Assembly (NCBI GenBank): GCA_963810755.1
Contig: CAWEOP010000002.1
Span: 372,001-436,000, forward strand
Reading direction: 5' to 3'
Source: FEN-1219 sp963810755
GTDB lineage: Bacteria; Pseudomonadota; Gammaproteobacteria; Steroidobacterales; Rariloculaceae
Length of the DNA: 64,000 bases
In this document: one piece after another, positions 46,516 to 56,110 of the stretch
Layout of the letters: every line of letters begins with the position of its first letter
Numbering within the stretch: the stretch's first letter is position 1
Translations under genes and position numbers: made by a program
Notes under the pieces: generated by a model
The model's input: only the letters and a program-made list of their open reading frames with translations
What the model was told of the DNA's origin: nothing
Database searches by the model: none

Positions 46516-46540
46516 AGAGGGGCGGCTACGCCGCCCCTCT
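46516..46540 (+). terminator. Perfect 10-bp GC-rich hairpin after the exported protein gene
   Basis: AGAGGGGCGG (46516-46525) pairs exactly with CCGCCCCTCT (46531-46540) around loop CTACG. It sits 8 bases after the stop codon. No T-tract follows, so it is a terminator candidate by position and stem strength only. It may serve both this gene and the convergent cls. Confidence 0.65.
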
Positions 46541-46616
46541 CCGGTCGGCAAAGTTGGCGGAGATTCCACCCGCAACCTGCTCGCGGGCGCACTGAAGTGA
46601 TTCGGCGGCGTAGTCA

Positions 46617-47888
46617 TCAGAGCTGCGAGCGCAGCAGCAGAGCCAAGTTCTCGTAAACCCGTCGCGTAGCCGAGCGGCGCGCCCAGCGCCGTAGCACCAT
46701 GCGCTTCGATTTCGCGATGTCCAGCTCGATGTAGCGCAGTTGCTCCGCGGCGAGCTCGGCGCTGTAGACGTTGAGGTTCGCTTCGTCGTTGAGGCGAAAG
46801 GAGCGGTCATCGAAGTTCGCCGATCCCACCGACGTCCACAGTCCGTCGATCACGAGCACCTTGCAGTGGATCATCGTCGGCTGGTATTCGTAGAGCTCGA
46901 CGCCGGCGTTGAGCAAATCGCCATACAACGCCTGCGCAGCCCACCGGCCTACACGCGCATCCGTATAGTGACCCGGCACGACGATACGCACGCGCACGCC
47001 GCGATGCGCTGCTGCGACCAGCGTTTCGACGGTCAACCGGTCGGGGACGAAATAGGCATTCTCGATGTCGATCGACTTCTGCGCCGCGGTGAGAGCCAGC
47101 AAGACCATCAAGTGCATGCTCTCGGAACCACCGACGGGAGAGCTCCCGAACATCTGCGCATCCATCTTGCCCGCCGTGTTGTGCGTGACGGGAAAGAACT
47201 CCGGGCCGTGCAGGACGCGGCCGGTCGCCTTGATCCAGTTGTCGACGAAGACGGCCTGCATTTGCGCCACCACAGGCCCTTGGACGTGATAGTGGCTCTC
47301 GCGCCAGTGCTGCCGATCCTGCGCGTCGCCGAGCCACTCATGGCCCATGCCTACACCGCCAGTGAATCCCGTCTTGCCGTCGACGATCAGCAGCTTGCGG
47401 TGCGTGCGATTGTTGAGCCGGCCGAGATGAAACCAAGTCGGCGGGTGGTAAATCTGCACGTCGCAACCGGCGTCGCGCGTAGCGGCCAATAGCTCGGCGT
47501 CCATTTCTCGCGATCCCATCCAGTCGAGCAGGATGCAAACGGTTACGCCGCGCTTGGCCGCCGCTGACAACACCTCACAGAACTCGCATCCGATCGAGTC
47601 TTTGAATACGAATGTCTCGAACGAGACGCTGACTTGAGCCGATCGAATGGCCGCGAGCATTGGAGGAAAGATGCGATCGCCATTGATGAGCGTGGTGACA
47701 TGGTTGCCCTGGACCAGCGGCGGGCCGAGCAGAACTCCAAGCGCGCGACGAAAATCGGGGTCCTTGCTCGCGTATAGGCGCCGCGGACGATAGAGCAGGC
47801 GTTTCTCCGCGCCCGCGAGATTGGTAACGATCCACGCGAAGATCGCGGTCGCGAGCAAGGCGGCGAGAACGTAGATCGCGACCGTCAC
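46617..47888 (-). CDS. cls: Cardiolipin synthase / phospholipase-D family protein
   Basis: 423 residues: one N-terminal membrane helix (AIYVLAALLATAIFAWIVTNL) and two HKD catalytic motifs, THRKLLIVDGKTGFTGG at about residue 190 and IHCKVLVIDGLWTSVGSANFDDRS near residue 345. FETFVFKDSIG and IENAYFVPD are family-typical. It joins phosphatidylglycerol (or phosphatidylethanolamine) units to make cardiolipin. There is only one membrane helix, as in ClsB/ClsC-like forms. No partner gene is adjacent. Confidence 0.9.
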   Translation of the reverse strand: MTVAIYVLAALLATAIFAWIVTNLAGAEKRLLYRPRRLYASKDPDFRRALGVLLGPPLVQGNHVTTLINGDRIFPPMLAAIRSAQVSVSFETFVFKDSIGCEFCEVLSAAAKRGVTVCILLDWMGSREMDAELLAATRDAGCDVQIYHPPTWFHLGRLNNRTHRKLLIVDGKTGFTGGVGMGHEWLGDAQDRQHWRESHYHVQGPVVAQMQAVFVDNWIKATGRVLHGPEFFPVTHNTAGKMDAQMFGSSPVGGSESMHLMVLLALTAAQKSIDIENAYFVPDRLTVETLVAAAHRGVRVRIVVPGHYTDARVGRWAAQALYGDLLNAGVELYEYQPTMIHCKVLVIDGLWTSVGSANFDDRSFRLNDEANLNVYSAELAAEQLRYIELDIAKSKRMVLRRWARRSATRRVYENLALLLRSQL

Positions 47889-48211
47889 GGCTGCGCGGCC
47901 GCGGCGCCACGACTTCGGATCGACGACGCCGACGGCGGGCCAGCCGCGCGAAACGGCGCTCTGCTGCCGGCTTCGAGGTTCTCCATACTCTGCCCTCCCC
48001 GGACGAAGTCACTCGGGCGGTTCGACGATGCAACGCCCGTGCCATGCGACGGCATGCTGCTCGGATCCTCGCCCGCACCTTATGCAGTCGCCTCTTGCGC
48101 TAAGACGCTCGATCGGCACCGAGCCCGCAGTTCGTCCTCCGCGAACGCATGGCACATTGCTTGCAGTCTGCCACCGTGCAAACCCACACACGAAACTTCA
48201 GGGAGCGAACA
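47889..48211. other. 323-base intergenic region, nothing recognised
   Basis: It lies between the divergent cls and ferritin-like genes and presumably carries both promoters. Only the ribosome binding site AGGGAG just before 48212 is clear. Confidence 0.35.
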
Positions 48212-48808
48212 ATGGTGGATCGTAAGCAGCTCGAAGAACTACTACTACAGTCACTCGAACATGAGCGCGGCGGCGTAAAGGTCTACGAGACAGCCGTGCA
48301 GTGCGCGCTGTGTGAGGACCTCAAAAAGGAATGGACGAAGTACCTCGACCAGACCCACAGGCACGTGCAAATCCTGGAAGGCGTCTTCAAGAAATTCGAG
48401 ATCGACCCCGAGAAGCCCTCACCCGGACGCCAGATCGTTGCGGATCTCGGTGCAGCACTCGTCAAGGCGATGAAGGCGGCAAAGGCCGCCGGCAACCCGG
48501 CGGCCGCGCAACTCGTCGCGTGCGAATGCGTCGTGTTGGCGGAAACGAAAGATCACGCGGACTGGGAGTTGCTCGGAAAGTGCGCGGAGAACCTTCGCGG
48601 CGAGCAGAAGAAGGCGCTGAAGGAAGCCAGCGACGAGGTAGAAGACCAGGAAGACGAGCACCTTTATCACAGCAAGGGCTATTGCCGGGAGCTGTGGCTC
48701 GACTCTCTAGGGCTACCCGCGGTTCTGCCACCTCCTGAAGAGGAGAAGCACGTCAAAACCGCGATCGGAGCTGCACGCGCGCAGCAGCAAAGCGAGCAGG
48801 AGCGATAA
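48212..48808 (+). CDS. Ferritin-like domain protein
   Basis: 198-residue helical protein with iron-site-like spacing: EHERGGVKVYE and LDQTHRHVQIL in the first helical pair, then VLAETKDHADWELL and EDQEDEHLYHSKGY in the second. The pattern of E and ExxH fits the ferritin-like superfamily, in the neighbourhood of DUF892/YciE-type stress proteins. It also has four Cys. The ATG at 48212 has AGGGAG upstream. It is followed by csbD, another stress-associated gene, 60 bases downstream. Metal binding is inferred. Confidence 0.72.
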   Translation: MVDRKQLEELLLQSLEHERGGVKVYETAVQCALCEDLKKEWTKYLDQTHRHVQILEGVFKKFEIDPEKPSPGRQIVADLGAALVKAMKAAKAAGNPAAAQLVACECVVLAETKDHADWELLGKCAENLRGEQKKALKEASDEVEDQEDEHLYHSKGYCRELWLDSLGLPAVLPPPEEEKHVKTAIGAARAQQQSEQER

Positions 48809-48868
48809 GCGAACCGTAGGCGATCCCGGGCTTCGTGCCCGTTCAATCAACCACAACCAGGTGTAATC

Positions 48869-49066
48869 ATGGATAAAGATAGAGTTAAGGGTTCTGCCAA
48901 GACCATCGCCGGCAAGGCCAAGACTACCGTCGGTAAGGTGCTAGGAGACGAGAAGTTGAAGAACGAAGGCCGTGCCGATCAAGTGAAAGGCAAGGCTCAG
49001 AACATCGTCGGCGGCATCAAGGACAAGCTACGCGAAGAGGACGAGAAGTCCAGAAAGACCCCTTAG
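48869..49066 (+). CDS. CsbD-family stress protein
   Basis: 65 residues, highly charged: MDKDRVKGSAKTIAGKAK, then KNEGRADQVKGKAQNIVGG and KDKLRE. This is the CsbD repeat pattern; such proteins are induced in general stress responses and their function is unknown. It is followed by a 12-bp perfect hairpin. Confidence 0.9.
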   Translation: MDKDRVKGSAKTIAGKAKTTVGKVLGDEKLKNEGRADQVKGKAQNIVGGIKDKLREEDEKSRKTP

Positions 49067-49074
49067 TTCTCCCG

Positions 49075-49104
49075 GCCGGCGCAGCCCAGCACGGCTGCGC
49101 CGGC
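49075..49104 (+). terminator. Perfect 12-bp hairpin after csbD
   Basis: GCCGGCGCAGCC (49075-49086) pairs exactly with GGCTGCGCCGGC (49093-49104), 6-base loop CAGCAC, starting 9 bases after the csbD stop. No T-tract follows. Confidence 0.68.
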
Positions 49105-49220
49105 AATCGCGTTCACGCTGCGGCGTGCGCACAGCGTCAGCCGCCTGACGGTAGAGACGTCGGCGCCGCAGTGGTAGCCGTCGTCGGGCGTTTGCGAGCT
49201 CGGCTCAGCCAGCGGTTAGC

Positions 49221-50936
49221 TCACTTCCAGGGTGGGCGGGCGTCGGTCACCGACCACACCGGACGTCGCGCCAAGTATTTCTTCCTGTCCGCATTCCAAG
49301 CTTCCCATTCCGCGCGCACGTCTCGGTGCTGATCGAGGACCCCGCGCTCCCGCTCGAGCGTTCGCCAGAGCACGGGGTGAATACGGTGGCGGTGCGCCTC
49401 CATCGGGTCGCGGCTCGCGTCGGGGCGCGGATCTTCGGATGCGGCCTGGTGCACGCGCTCTAGAAACCCCTCGACCGCCTCGCGCGCAATGGCGGCTTGC
49501 TCGCCGAGCGGCAAGTGCTTCCAAGCGTTCCAGAAAAGCGTCTCCGGCTCGATCCAATCCGTCTTGATTCGGCCGCCGGAAGCTTCGAGGTTCAACCGTC
49601 GCGCTTCTCTGCGCAGGCCTGGCAGCACCTTCGGCGCGACACGCTCGAGCGTCTCGACCCCCTGGGCCATGAGCTGGTCCTGTGCGAGCGAGCCGCGTGC
49701 GCGCACATGCGGGTGCTTGACCAGGTACATCGCATGGTGCACGTCGAGCAGCACGGCCTCGATGAAATCGGCGGCGCTCGTGCGCGCCATTTGCGCCCGA
49801 TTTTCCCAGCTCGCCTCGTCGTACAGCATGCCGATGTCGAGCGGCGCGTCGAGCTCGGGCACGTCCTTCTTGTCGAGCACCTTGCCGCTCTTCACGTGCA
49901 GCTCGCCCGCGATCTGCAATCGATTCAAGTTGCCTTCGCTGTAGCGCATGATCTGGTCGGGGCGGTAGCCGTCCTGATCGGGATGCGCGGACTGCCAATA
50001 ACCCGGATGCACGTTTTGCGCGGCGAGACGCACCGCGCGGCCGAACGCGAAGTTGATTTGAAACACATCGCGATCGCTGCCCGCGGGACCGCCGTCGTCG
50101 TGCATCGAACCAGGCTGCGGGTCGAGCGCCGGACCGAAGCCGCGATCCAGGAGCGCGTTCTCTACCGTCAGCACTCCCAAGGCGCGCGGATGGAAGGCGC
50201 CCCGCCAATACGCCTCGAGCACGCTCTCGAAGGCACGCAGCCGGCGCGCCGTGGCTCGGAAGGCACGGTCGTCCGGGTTGGGGTAATCCATGATCCACGT
50301 GGAGAGCTCGGGATGGTCGAGCCGTGTGGCGATGTCGTCGGCGAGCAAGCTGCCACGCATGAACGTCTTGGCCGAGAGCGAAAACTGCGCGCCACCATGC
50401 GCGATGGACGCCGAGAGCCCGTGTCGGGCAGGGACCTCCCATACGAAGCGCTGCAGGAAGCGCACGAAGTCCTGCTCGTAGAGCCACGCGATCGGAACGG
50501 GCTTGACGCTGAACTCGAACGTCTCCGGGTCGAGACCGAAGCGCACTTCGAAAGTGTCCTTGGAACGCTTGCTCCACGAGAACACGAGACTGTGCCGCTC
50601 GACCTTCCACTGATCGACGCCGCGCTCGAGCTCCACGCGATCGAAGATGCACGCGGAATCCTTATGCTGCCGTAGTGCCAAGTAGTCCTTACGGATCGCC
50701 TGCGCCACCTTACGCTGCGTACGCAGCATGTACGCGTCCTCGAAGTAGGCGTCCTCCCCGCCCTCCTTCGCCGCCATCCGAGCCCACTTGCGCACGGCCT
50801 TCTTGCTCGAGAACGTCGGCTCCATTCCGACCCAGGCCGTATCGAAGCCGGTCCCCCCGCTCGCCTCGAGCGATTGGAGCGCAGATCGCATGCGGCCGGT
50901 TGCGCGAGAAGATCCAGCGTTCCGTTTCACGGTCAT
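49221..50936 (-). CDS. Large cytoplasmic protein of unknown function
   Basis: 571 residues, no signal peptide or membrane segment. The ATG at 50936 has GGAG 4 bases before it. The sequence is well-behaved coding DNA with many conserved-looking acidic and aromatic stretches (STWIMDYPNPDDRAFRAT, NLNRLQIAGELHV, DFIEAVLLDVHHAMYLVKHP), but I do not recognise a domain. It is divergent from iorA by 97 bases. No neighbouring gene suggests a function. Confidence 0.75.
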   Translation of the reverse strand: MTVKRNAGSSRATGRMRSALQSLEASGGTGFDTAWVGMEPTFSSKKAVRKWARMAAKEGGEDAYFEDAYMLRTQRKVAQAIRKDYLALRQHKDSACIFDRVELERGVDQWKVERHSLVFSWSKRSKDTFEVRFGLDPETFEFSVKPVPIAWLYEQDFVRFLQRFVWEVPARHGLSASIAHGGAQFSLSAKTFMRGSLLADDIATRLDHPELSTWIMDYPNPDDRAFRATARRLRAFESVLEAYWRGAFHPRALGVLTVENALLDRGFGPALDPQPGSMHDDGGPAGSDRDVFQINFAFGRAVRLAAQNVHPGYWQSAHPDQDGYRPDQIMRYSEGNLNRLQIAGELHVKSGKVLDKKDVPELDAPLDIGMLYDEASWENRAQMARTSAADFIEAVLLDVHHAMYLVKHPHVRARGSLAQDQLMAQGVETLERVAPKVLPGLRREARRLNLEASGGRIKTDWIEPETLFWNAWKHLPLGEQAAIAREAVEGFLERVHQAASEDPRPDASRDPMEAHRHRIHPVLWRTLERERGVLDQHRDVRAEWEAWNADRKKYLARRPVWSVTDARPPWK

Positions 50937-51033
50937 GCTTCTCCGGTTTTGCGTAGGACGCGGGGCCTTCAGGACGCGATCGTGCAGTGCTCATGAGAGT
51001 AGACTGCCGCCATACGGATTTCGAGGTGGGAAC

Positions 51034-51501
51034 ATGATCGAATTCACGTTGAACGGCACACCGACGCGATTCGAGGTCGCGCCCGAGACACCTCTGCTCT
51101 GGGCAATTCGCGAGCAGGCCGGGCTCACCGGCACGAAGTTCGGTTGCGGCATCGGCGCTTGCGGCGCCTGCACCGTACACATCGACGGCGCCGCGGTGCG
51201 ATCGTGCCTCGTGCCGGCGGCGGGCGCGACCGGCCGTTCGGTGACGACCATCGAAGGACTGGCTTCGAGTCACGGCGTGCACGCGGTTCAAGCCGCGTGG
51301 ATAGAGCATCAGGTACCGCAGTGCGGCTACTGCCAATCCGGGATGATCATGGCGGTGGTCGCGCTGCTCGAGCGCAACCCTGCTCCCAGCGACGCGGACA
51401 TCGACGCGTCCGTGACGAACATCTGCCGCTGCGGCACGTACGAGCGCATCAGGCACGCGATTCACTCGCTCGCGGGCAAGGCCGAGGTGCCGCATGCGTA
51501 A
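51034..51501 (+). CDS. iorA: Isoquinoline 1-oxidoreductase-type [2Fe-2S] subunit
   Basis: 155 residues of the xanthine-oxidase-family small subunit. The plant-type 2Fe-2S site is GCGIGACGACTVHIDG and the second cluster is VPQCGYCQSGMIMA with NICRCGTYERI. It carries electrons from the molybdenum subunit. The gene overlaps iorB by 8 bases. The ATG at 51034 has GAGGTGGG upstream. No FAD-binding medium subunit is present, as expected for the IorAB type. Confidence 0.92.
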   Translation: MIEFTLNGTPTRFEVAPETPLLWAIREQAGLTGTKFGCGIGACGACTVHIDGAAVRSCLVPAAGATGRSVTTIEGLASSHGVHAVQAAWIEHQVPQCGYCQSGMIMAVVALLERNPAPSDADIDASVTNICRCGTYERIRHAIHSLAGKAEVPHA

Positions 51502-53662
51502 GTGGACACGCCGCACCCTCATTGCGACCGGCGGCTTGCTCGGCGGCGGGCTTCTGCTCGGCGTCGGCGCCGTTGCGGTCGCGCCGAACCGTTTGCGCAT
51601 CGCGCCGAAGCGCGCCGACGGGCACGAACGCTTGACCACGTGGATCAAGATCACCCCGGACAACGAAGTGGTCGCAGTGATTCCGCATTGCGAGATGGGC
51701 CAAGGCGCGCTGACCGGCGTGGCAATGATGCTCGCGGAAGAGCTCGAGGCGGACTGGAGCCGCGTGCGTATCGAGGAAGCGCCGGCCGACGACGTCTACG
51801 CGAACGGCTACATGCTGCGCGGCTTTGGCGCCGAGATGGGCGTGGAAGTGCCCGCGTGGCTCGAGCGCGCGGTCGACTACGGGACCTACAAGATAGCGAA
51901 CATCGCGGGGTTTCAGATCACGGGCGGGAGCTCGAGCACTCGTTCGACGGGACGGCTCGGGATGCGCGTCGCGGGCGCGGCTGCGAAGCAGATGCTGCTC
52001 GAGGCGGCGGCTGCACGCTGGAGTGTGCCAATCGGCGAGCTCAGCGCCCTGGATTCGCGGATCACGCATGCGCCTTCGAATCGCATCGCGAGCTACGGCG
52101 AGCTCGCGAGCGCTGCCGCCGCGATCGCTCCGCCGCTGCACCCGCCATTGAAGCCTCGCGATCAATACCGGCTGGTCGGCACGCCGCAACCGCGGCACGA
52201 CATACCGAGCAAGGTCGACGGCACCGCGAAGTACGGGATCGACGTCGTGCTGCCCGAAATGTTGTACGCGACGGTCGCGGCGGCGCCTGTTCCGGGCGGC
52301 AAGCTGGCCGCGATCGATCCTGCGCCCGCGAGGGCAATGCCCGGGGTGCGAGAGGTCGTGCAGCTCGACGATGCGGTTGCCGTCGTTGCAGACGGCTACT
52401 GGCAAGCGTTGCAAGCGCTGCGCGTCATGCAACCGCAGTTCACGGATTCCGGGCTCGGCGGCACGGACAGCGAACGGATCTTCGCGGCCCATGCGGCCGT
52501 GCTCGACGGCGAAGAACCTACGGTGCTGGCTCGCGGCGAGCGAACCGTCACCGCGGAATACCGCGTGCCGTATCTCGCGCACGCGACGATGGAGCCGATG
52601 TCCGCGACCGCGCGCTTCGCGGATGGGCGCTGCGAGGTCTGGGCGGGCACGCAAGATCCTCTCAACGCGCGCCGCGTCGCCGCCGACGCCGCGGGAATCG
52701 ACGCGGCCGACGTTCTCATGCACAACATGCAGCTCGGCGGCGGCTTTGGGCGACGCCTGCCGGGTGCATTCGACTACATCGCACAGGCGGTCCGCATCGC
52801 GAAGGCGCTGACGCCGCGGCCCGTGAAGTTGATCTGGAGCCGCGAGGAGGACCTGCAGCACGACTACTACCGCCCCGCGGTGCTCGCTCGCATGGGCAGC
52901 GCTTTGGATCCGGAGGGCCGGCCGATCTCGTGGACGAGCCACTTCACCGGAGCTGCGTTGCTGGACGCGCCGGCGGCCAATCCGATCTACGACATCGACG
53001 ATCCCAACATCCTCGTCGCAGACGCGCCCGTGCATCTGCGCACCGGTTCGTGGCGCTCGGTCGCTTCGTCGCAGCACGGCTTTTTCATGGAATCGTTCAT
53101 CGACGAGCTTGCGCACGCCGCCGGTCGCGATCCGCTCGAGTATCGAAGAGCGCTCTTGAGCCGAAAGCCGCGGCATCGCGCCGTGCTCGAACGCGCGGCT
53201 GCGATGGCCGGCTGGGGTGATGCGCTACCAGCAGGCCGCGCGCGCGGCATCGCGATCGTGGAGTGCTTCGGCACGACGGTGGCCGAAGTGGCCGAGGTCG
53301 GCATCGGGGCGGACGGCGCCATCCGCGTGTACCGCGTCGACGCCGCCGTCGATTGCGGGCTCGTCGTCAATCCCGATCAGGCGCTCGCACAAGTGCAAGG
53401 CGCGATCGTCTTCGGCCTGTCCGCAGCGCTATTTCACGAGATCACCGTGAAAAACGGCGCAGTCGTGCAGCGCAGCTTCCCGGACTACGACATGATCCGG
53501 CTCGCGAATGCACCGCGAATCACCGTCGAATTCCTAGCGTCGGACGCGCCGATGGGCGGACTCGGCGAGCCTGGCGTGCCGCCGATCGCGCCCGCCGTCG
53601 CGAACGCCGTCTTTGCACTGACCGGGCAGCGCCTGCGCAGCTTACCGTTGCGGCTCGCCTGA
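51494..53662 (+). CDS. iorB: Isoquinoline 1-oxidoreductase-type molybdopterin subunit
   Basis: 722 residues. An N-terminal twin-arginine-type leader (KWTRRTLIATGG) suggests Tat export to the periplasm. Molybdenum-subunit motifs include HCEMGQGALTGVAMMLAEELE, QLGGGFGRR, RTGSWRSVASSQHGFFMESFIDELA and the active-site Glu in GLGEPGVPPIAPAVANA. It oxidises N-heterocycles or aldehydes; the real substrate is not known. It follows iorA with an 8-base overlap; the cytochrome partner often found with this group is not next to it. Confidence 0.92.
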   Translation: MRKWTRRTLIATGGLLGGGLLLGVGAVAVAPNRLRIAPKRADGHERLTTWIKITPDNEVVAVIPHCEMGQGALTGVAMMLAEELEADWSRVRIEEAPADDVYANGYMLRGFGAEMGVEVPAWLERAVDYGTYKIANIAGFQITGGSSSTRSTGRLGMRVAGAAAKQMLLEAAAARWSVPIGELSALDSRITHAPSNRIASYGELASAAAAIAPPLHPPLKPRDQYRLVGTPQPRHDIPSKVDGTAKYGIDVVLPEMLYATVAAAPVPGGKLAAIDPAPARAMPGVREVVQLDDAVAVVADGYWQALQALRVMQPQFTDSGLGGTDSERIFAAHAAVLDGEEPTVLARGERTVTAEYRVPYLAHATMEPMSATARFADGRCEVWAGTQDPLNARRVAADAAGIDAADVLMHNMQLGGGFGRRLPGAFDYIAQAVRIAKALTPRPVKLIWSREEDLQHDYYRPAVLARMGSALDPEGRPISWTSHFTGAALLDAPAANPIYDIDDPNILVADAPVHLRTGSWRSVASSQHGFFMESFIDELAHAAGRDPLEYRRALLSRKPRHRAVLERAAAMAGWGDALPAGRARGIAIVECFGTTVAEVAEVGIGADGAIRVYRVDAAVDCGLVVNPDQALAQVQGAIVFGLSAALFHEITVKNGAVVQRSFPDYDMIRLANAPRITVEFLASDAPMGGLGEPGVPPIAPAVANAVFALTGQRLRSLPLRLA

Positions 53663-53701
53663 GTCGGGGAGCTGACGAGGCGCCGCCACCGGAACACTAG
53701 A

Positions 53702-54517
53702 TTGAGCACCAACGGCGGCTTGATCCTCGACACGCGTCGCTTGTTCTTGCGACTCCTGCGCACATTCGAGATAGCCACGGTGTGTGACGTCGGCTCCATG
53801 GATGGATCGGACGCGTTGCTATTTCGGCGCGCGCTGCCGACGGCCAGCGTTTTCGCGCTCGAGCCAAATCCACGTAATTTCGTGCGCATGGAGGCTGATC
53901 AGGCGCTGCGTCGCCGGTCGATTCGCATCCTGCCCCTCGCAGCAAGCGACCGCGAGTCCGAAGCGCCTTTCTTCATCGTGAAAGCCGATTACGCGGCAAA
54001 CCGCGACCTGGGGTACCGGGGCATGAGCTCGCTGTACCGCCGATCCGACGGCTCGCAACTCGCGGAAGTCGTGCAAGTGCGTACCACGCGCTTGGACCGT
54101 TTATTGTCCGCCGAATCGGTTGCTGGCGGTCCCATCGCAATGTGGGTCGACACGGAGGGCATGGCCTTCGAAGCCATCTCCGGCGCGTCGGGCGTTCTCG
54201 GAGCAACACAGATGCTCCACGTCGAGGTGGAGACCACACCATGTATCGGCGAGAGTCAGAAGCTGTTCGTGGACGTCGAGAGATTGCTTGCCGACGCAGG
54301 CTTCGTGGCATTTGCCACCGATCAGTCGCGTGATGCCCTCCAGTTCAACGCATTGTTCATCCGTACGGACACACTGCGGACCAGAGCAGCCGAGATCCAT
54401 CGCGCTGCCGAGCGCGAACGGCGATACGGCAACGTTCGTCGCACCGTATCGCGGTTCCTGCCCCGACGCGTACGTGTTTTGTTGCGCCTTGCCCTAGCGC
54501 GCGCACGAATCTTGTAA
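53702..54517 (+). CDS. FkbM-family SAM-dependent methyltransferase
   Basis: 271 residues. The SAM-binding region is VCDVGSMDGSDALLF with FALEPNPRNF; the later MWVDTEGMAFEAISGAS and MLHVEVE are typical of FkbM proteins. The frame begins at a TTG; no ATG gives a full N-terminus and the ribosome binding site is weak, so the start is uncertain. It ends in a basic C-terminus. The acceptor is unknown (O-methylation of glycans or polyketides in the family). Confidence 0.82.
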   Translation: MSTNGGLILDTRRLFLRLLRTFEIATVCDVGSMDGSDALLFRRALPTASVFALEPNPRNFVRMEADQALRRRSIRILPLAASDRESEAPFFIVKADYAANRDLGYRGMSSLYRRSDGSQLAEVVQVRTTRLDRLLSAESVAGGPIAMWVDTEGMAFEAISGASGVLGATQMLHVEVETTPCIGESQKLFVDVERLLADAGFVAFATDQSRDALQFNALFIRTDTLRTRAAEIHRAAERERRYGNVRRTVSRFLPRRVRVLLRLALARARIL

Positions 54518-54641
54518 AGCAGCGGTTGACGCAAGCGTTCATAAAAGGACCGCCGTCCCGCCATTCTTGCGACCGATTCTGGCAGCGCCGCCGTCCAACC
54601 GTGGGTCAGTAAAACTTCGCAGGCTCCGTGGCGGTGAAACA

Positions 54642-55358
54642 ATGGTCGCGCTCGGCGACTACTTCTTCCATTACCGGACGACGCTCTCGCCGGCGCTACC
54701 GCTCCTGTTGTTGCTGCCGGGCCCAATCATATTTCAGGACCCTTTCGCAGCGGCATTGGTCGGGCTGATCGTGGCGCTCGCAGGCCAAGCCTTGCGCGTT
54801 ACCACGATCGGGCTCGAGCACATCGTCCGCGGCGGTCGAAATCGCTGGTTTTACGCCGACAGCCTCGTGACGGGAGGATTGTTCCACCACGTGCGCAATC
54901 CGATGTACGTGGGCAAGCTCTTCATGATCCTCGGAGCCGGCATCGCGTCGAATCGATGGCCGTCCCTGGTCGCGATCACGGCTGCGTACGCGTTCATGTA
55001 TCAAGCCATCACACTCGCCGAAGAGGCCTATCTGCGGGAGAAATTCGGCGCTGCGTTCGACGAGTATTGTCGCGCCGTGCCGCGCTGGTGGCCCCGGCTT
55101 CGCGGCGTTGCCGAGACGTTCGCACGAACGCGCTTCAATTGGGCAAAGGTGCTCGCCAAGGAGTACAGCACACCGCTCGGCTGGACCCTGCCCATCGTGC
55201 TGATCGGCCTATACAACATTCACAACACCACCGGGCTTGCGGAACGACCGAAGGCCGTCGCTGCGCTGCGGGCCGTGCTCGCGGCGGTAACCGTGTTCTG
55301 GCTCTTCGTGGGTTTTCTGAAAAAGACTCGCTCGCCGGTCCTGAGCAACGCGGACTAG
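54642..55358 (+). CDS. Isoprenylcysteine/phospholipid methyltransferase-like membrane protein
   Basis: 238 residues with ~5 membrane spans. The ICMT/PEMT signature is visible: LFHHVRNPMYVGKLFMILGAG, then LAEEAYLREKFGAAFDEYCRAVPRWWPRL. Two further spans follow at the C-terminus, beyond the usual family end. Bacterial members methylate unknown small or lipid substrates. Its stop shares a CTAG with the convergent SnoaL-like gene. Confidence 0.82.
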   Translation: MVALGDYFFHYRTTLSPALPLLLLLPGPIIFQDPFAAALVGLIVALAGQALRVTTIGLEHIVRGGRNRWFYADSLVTGGLFHHVRNPMYVGKLFMILGAGIASNRWPSLVAITAAYAFMYQAITLAEEAYLREKFGAAFDEYCRAVPRWWPRLRGVAETFARTRFNWAKVLAKEYSTPLGWTLPIVLIGLYNIHNTTGLAERPKAVAALRAVLAAVTVFWLFVGFLKKTRSPVLSNAD

Positions 55359-55933
55359 CGCGCTGGCCGCTCGCCGCCGGAAGGCGCCGCGTTGCCAGCC
55401 GGGGCGACACGACGTCCCTCGTCGAGAGTCGCGTGGTGCGTGCGCTGTTTGAAGCGCCAGCCCTGCGGGGTTTTCACGTAGATGTCGTCGTAATAGCCGT
55501 CGTTCTCGATCTTGTTCGGATCTCCGCCGAGGCCAATCATCATGAAGTCCACGGTGCCGGCGGCCCCCTCGGGCGTCGGCGTGATGATGTGGTTCACGTA
55601 GATGTGGTGCACGCCCTGCTCGATCCACGGCACGTTCTTACAGCCCTTCGATCCGCCACCGGAAACCTCCGCCAACTTGTCGCGACCCTGAATGCCGGGG
55701 ACGGCCTTGCCGTTCACGATCGGCAGGAAGATGCCGTCGGGCGTATAGAGGTCCGCGTAGTCGTAGCCGTTGTTCGAGCACGTGTCGATCGCGCGCGCGT
55801 ACTTCGCGATGAGCTGCTGAATTTCAAAGTAGTCGAGCGCCGTGAGCTCCATCGGCTTCTGCGCCAGGCTCAACGCCGGCAACGCCGCGGCGGCGGCGGC
55901 GGCAAGGGCTGCGATGAAGATTCGCGTGGGCAT
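55355..55933 (-). CDS. Exported SnoaL-like (NTF2-fold) protein
   Basis: 192 residues, signal peptide rich in Ala (IFIAALAAAAAAALPALSLAQ). The mature domain fits the SnoaL-like fold: ALDYFEIQQLIAKYARAIDT, DLYTPDGIFLP, HHIYVNHIITPTPEGAAGTVDFMMIG and YYDDIYVKTPQGWRFKQRT. NTF2-fold members include dehydratases and isomerases; the export signal and lack of partner leave the role open. Confidence 0.85.
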   Translation of the reverse strand: MPTRIFIAALAAAAAAALPALSLAQKPMELTALDYFEIQQLIAKYARAIDTCSNNGYDYADLYTPDGIFLPIVNGKAVPGIQGRDKLAEVSGGGSKGCKNVPWIEQGVHHIYVNHIITPTPEGAAGTVDFMMIGLGGDPNKIENDGYYDDIYVKTPQGWRFKQRTHHATLDEGRRVAPAGNAAPSGGERPAR

Positions 55934-56110
55934 GAAGTCGTCTCCCGTAAGTCGGATTCACCGTGGATTCATCCTGCGAATAGTAGTTTCTACGTGTCTG
56001 GTTCGCGAGTGGTCGAGGCAGCGATACTGTGTTCGTCCGCTCTGTCGCATAAGGGGCTTGCGCGTTTGAGCTATAGTGACCTTTGTTCATCGACTGCGAG
56101 GGAAGCGCTG

